From positions 1-7,890 of the forward strand of contig JBAXWR010000321.1 of NCBI GenBank assembly GCA_037128295.1: DNA of 7,890 nucleotides. The letters are read 5' to 3'. Positions 6,711-7,890 of the stretch are shown here, one piece after another. A program made the position numbers and the translations under genes. The stretch's first letter is position 1. Each line of letters begins with the position of its first letter. Under the pieces are notes generated by a model, which did no database searches, was not told the origin of the DNA, and was given only the letters and a program-made list of their open reading frames with translations. Source of the DNA: JAAFHB01 sp037128295. Lineage in GTDB: Bacteria > Bacteroidota > Bacteroidia > Bacteroidales > Prolixibacteraceae.

Positions 6711-6745
6711 AATTGCGAAGGATAAAATCCTTCGCAATTTTTGTT
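6705..6745 (-). terminator. strong intrinsic terminator hairpin
   Basis: Perfect 19-bp arms, AACAAAAATTGCGAAGGAT (6705-6723) and its reverse complement (6727-6745), surround a 3-base loop. On the minus strand the stem is followed by a T-rich run (ATTTTTGTTT), which fits termination of the phosphotransferase transcript that ends at 6857. The symmetric A and T tracts mean it could work in both directions. Confidence 0.8.
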
Positions 6746-6787
6746 GTTATGCTAATCAATCTTGATTATATCGTACAAATTTGTAGG

Positions 6788-6821
6788 TCAGCCAGTTGCC
6801 AGCCGCAAGTTGCTAGCCGCC
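6788..6821. repeat. fragment of the intergenic repeat (right arm only)
   Basis: This holds CAGCCAGTTGCCAGCCGC followed by AAGTTGCTAGCCGCC, clearly related to the right arms of the elements at 1679-1896 and 4219-4435. The core and left arm are not recognisable. It lies in the gap between the hairpin terminator and the end of the phosphotransferase gene, so the family is again intergenic. Confidence 0.65.
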
Positions 6822-6856
6822 AATATTTCAATGCTCAAAAAGTCCAAACGGGCTGC

Positions 6857-7890
6857 CTAACCCTCTTTAACGATCGCTTCCATTGCTTCCTTGTTTTCCT
6901 CCAGGACTTCAAGGTATCGGATTTGGGCTAAAGCCCTTACTAAATTGTGACCTGGATAATCTGTCTTATAATATGTATCCCCATTGAGGTAGTCAGCAAG
7001 GAACCGCATTCCTTGTTCCCAAGCCATATACCTGCATGAAAAAGGTAGCGACTCAATCTCAAGAGGTGTAAGAAATGTTCTGGCTCCTGAAAGATAACCT
7101 TTCGCAAAAGCTTCAAAAATTTCTTTGTTAAAAATAATTTTCTCCAGATCCGGCTCATCTTCCGGTGCTTTGTTTCCGATAGTGCGGATTGCATCCCCAA
7201 AATCATACAAGGCAGATCCAGGCATAACTGTGTCCAAATCTATGATACACAATGTATTGCCATCATTATCGAAAAGAACATTATTAATTTTGGTATCATT
7301 GTGCGTGATCCGAAGCGGAAGTGTTTTATCGTTTAGCCATTTCTGGATCGAGGTCATATTTTCGGACCTATCGATTATTTTATTGATTATCAGATGATTG
7401 TCTTTAGCCCTTCCTGCTGCATCATTTGCGATGGCAGTTTTGAAGTCGTTGAACCGCGAAATTCCATTGTGGAAGTTGGGAATCGTTTCAATCAATTGTT
7501 CTCCCGACAAATCGGAAAGCTGCAACTGAAAATGACCAAAAGCACGGGCAGCACTGTAAGCCTGCTCCGGTTTCTGAATATTTTCAACACCCTGACTATC
7601 AGTAATAAATAAAAATAACGTCCAGAAATTCCCTTCATCGTCATTTACAAACATCTTCCCATCTTTTGCAGGATAATAGGTCATCACTTTCCGGTCAACC
7701 TCTGTTTCACCAACAGCAATCAGTTGGCTACGGATATGGGAAGTGGCAATCACGATGTTGTTCATCATGCCGGCAACGTTTTTGAAAATCTTATGGTTCT
7801 TCCGTTGCAGGATGTAATTGGGAGCCTCATCCGGTAAGGTTTTGACGAGATAGGTATCGTTGATGTGGCCGTTGCCAAAAGCTTTTATCT
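6857..7890 (-). CDS. phosphotransferase family protein, N-acetylhexosamine kinase-like (5' end outside window)
   Basis: A small-molecule kinase of the aminoglycoside phosphotransferase/choline kinase fold. About 343 residues are visible and the frame stays open to the right edge, so the ATG at 7768 is internal. The visible N-terminal part reads KAFGNGHINDTYLV, then YILQRKNHKIFKNVAGMMNNI, a nucleotide-binding lobe typical of Bacteroidota proteins related to N-acetylhexosamine 1-kinase and often labelled 'mucin desulfatase'. The catalytic loop THNDTKINNVLFD (Asp encoded at 7295-7297) and the metal-binding IIDLDTVMPGSALYDFGDAIR are intact. It probably phosphorylates a sugar such as an N-acetylhexosamine at C1, but the substrate is inference. 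The transcript likely ends at the hairpin at 6705-6745. It has no evident link to the NO genes. Confidence 0.85.
   Translation of the reverse strand, partial: IKAFGNGHINDTYLVKTLPDEAPNYILQRKNHKIFKNVAGMMNNIVIATSHIRSQLIAVGETEVDRKVMTYYPAKDGKMFVNDDEGNFWTLFLFITDSQGVENIQKPEQAYSAARAFGHFQLQLSDLSGEQLIETIPNFHNGISRFNDFKTAIANDAAGRAKDNHLIINKIIDRSENMTSIQKWLNDKTLPLRITHNDTKINNVLFDNDGNTLCIIDLDTVMPGSALYDFGDAIRTIGNKAPEDEPDLEKIIFNKEIFEAFAKGYLSGARTFLTPLEIESLPFSCRYMAWEQGMRFLADYLNGDTYYKTDYPGHNLVRALAQIRYLEVLEENKEAMEAIVKEG

Overview
The window most likely comes from a member of the Bacteroidota, perhaps a marine or sediment Marinilabiliales/Prolixibacteraceae-type organism. The evidence is moderate GC content, starts without a clear Shine-Dalgarno sequence, TAnnTTTG-like promoter boxes, a secreted protein pairing a carboxypeptidase-like domain with a TonB-plug-like tail, and a 'GHINDTYLV...QRKNH' sugar-kinase-like phosphotransferase of the kind common in that phylum. 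The genus is inference.

Layout: (1) Bases 1-505 hold the C-terminal part of a Gfo/Idh/MocA oxidoreductase cut by the window edge. (2) Bases 529-4186 form a nitric-oxide response module. An Rrf2-family regulator with three cysteines points left. Across a short divergent intergenic region with a perfect 11-bp-arm palindrome, a hemerythrin-like HHE protein points right, followed by a complete quinol-dependent NO reductase (norB/qNor). (3) Bases 4474-5991 encode a PepSY-associated transmembrane protein in the same direction. (4) Two small convergent or trailing units follow: a 220-aa secreted protein with a carboxypeptidase-like domain and a plug-like tail (minus strand), and a minus-strand phosphotransferase that resembles N-acetylhexosamine kinases and is cut by the right edge. 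The last two are separated by a strong 19-bp-arm hairpin.

How they fit together: the Rrf2 protein probably senses NO through an Fe-S cluster and acts at the palindrome to control itself and the hemerythrin gene, and perhaps norB by read-through. qNor reduces NO to N2O using quinol. The HHE di-iron protein may bind NO or O2, or support Fe-S repair. The PepSY protein is a membrane neighbour of unknown role.

The most unusual feature is a repeated intergenic element of about 217 bp. It occurs as two diverged direct copies exactly bracketing norB (1679-1896 and 4219-4435), each with GCAACTGGC-type inverted arms around a conserved core. A right-arm fragment lies at 6788-6821.
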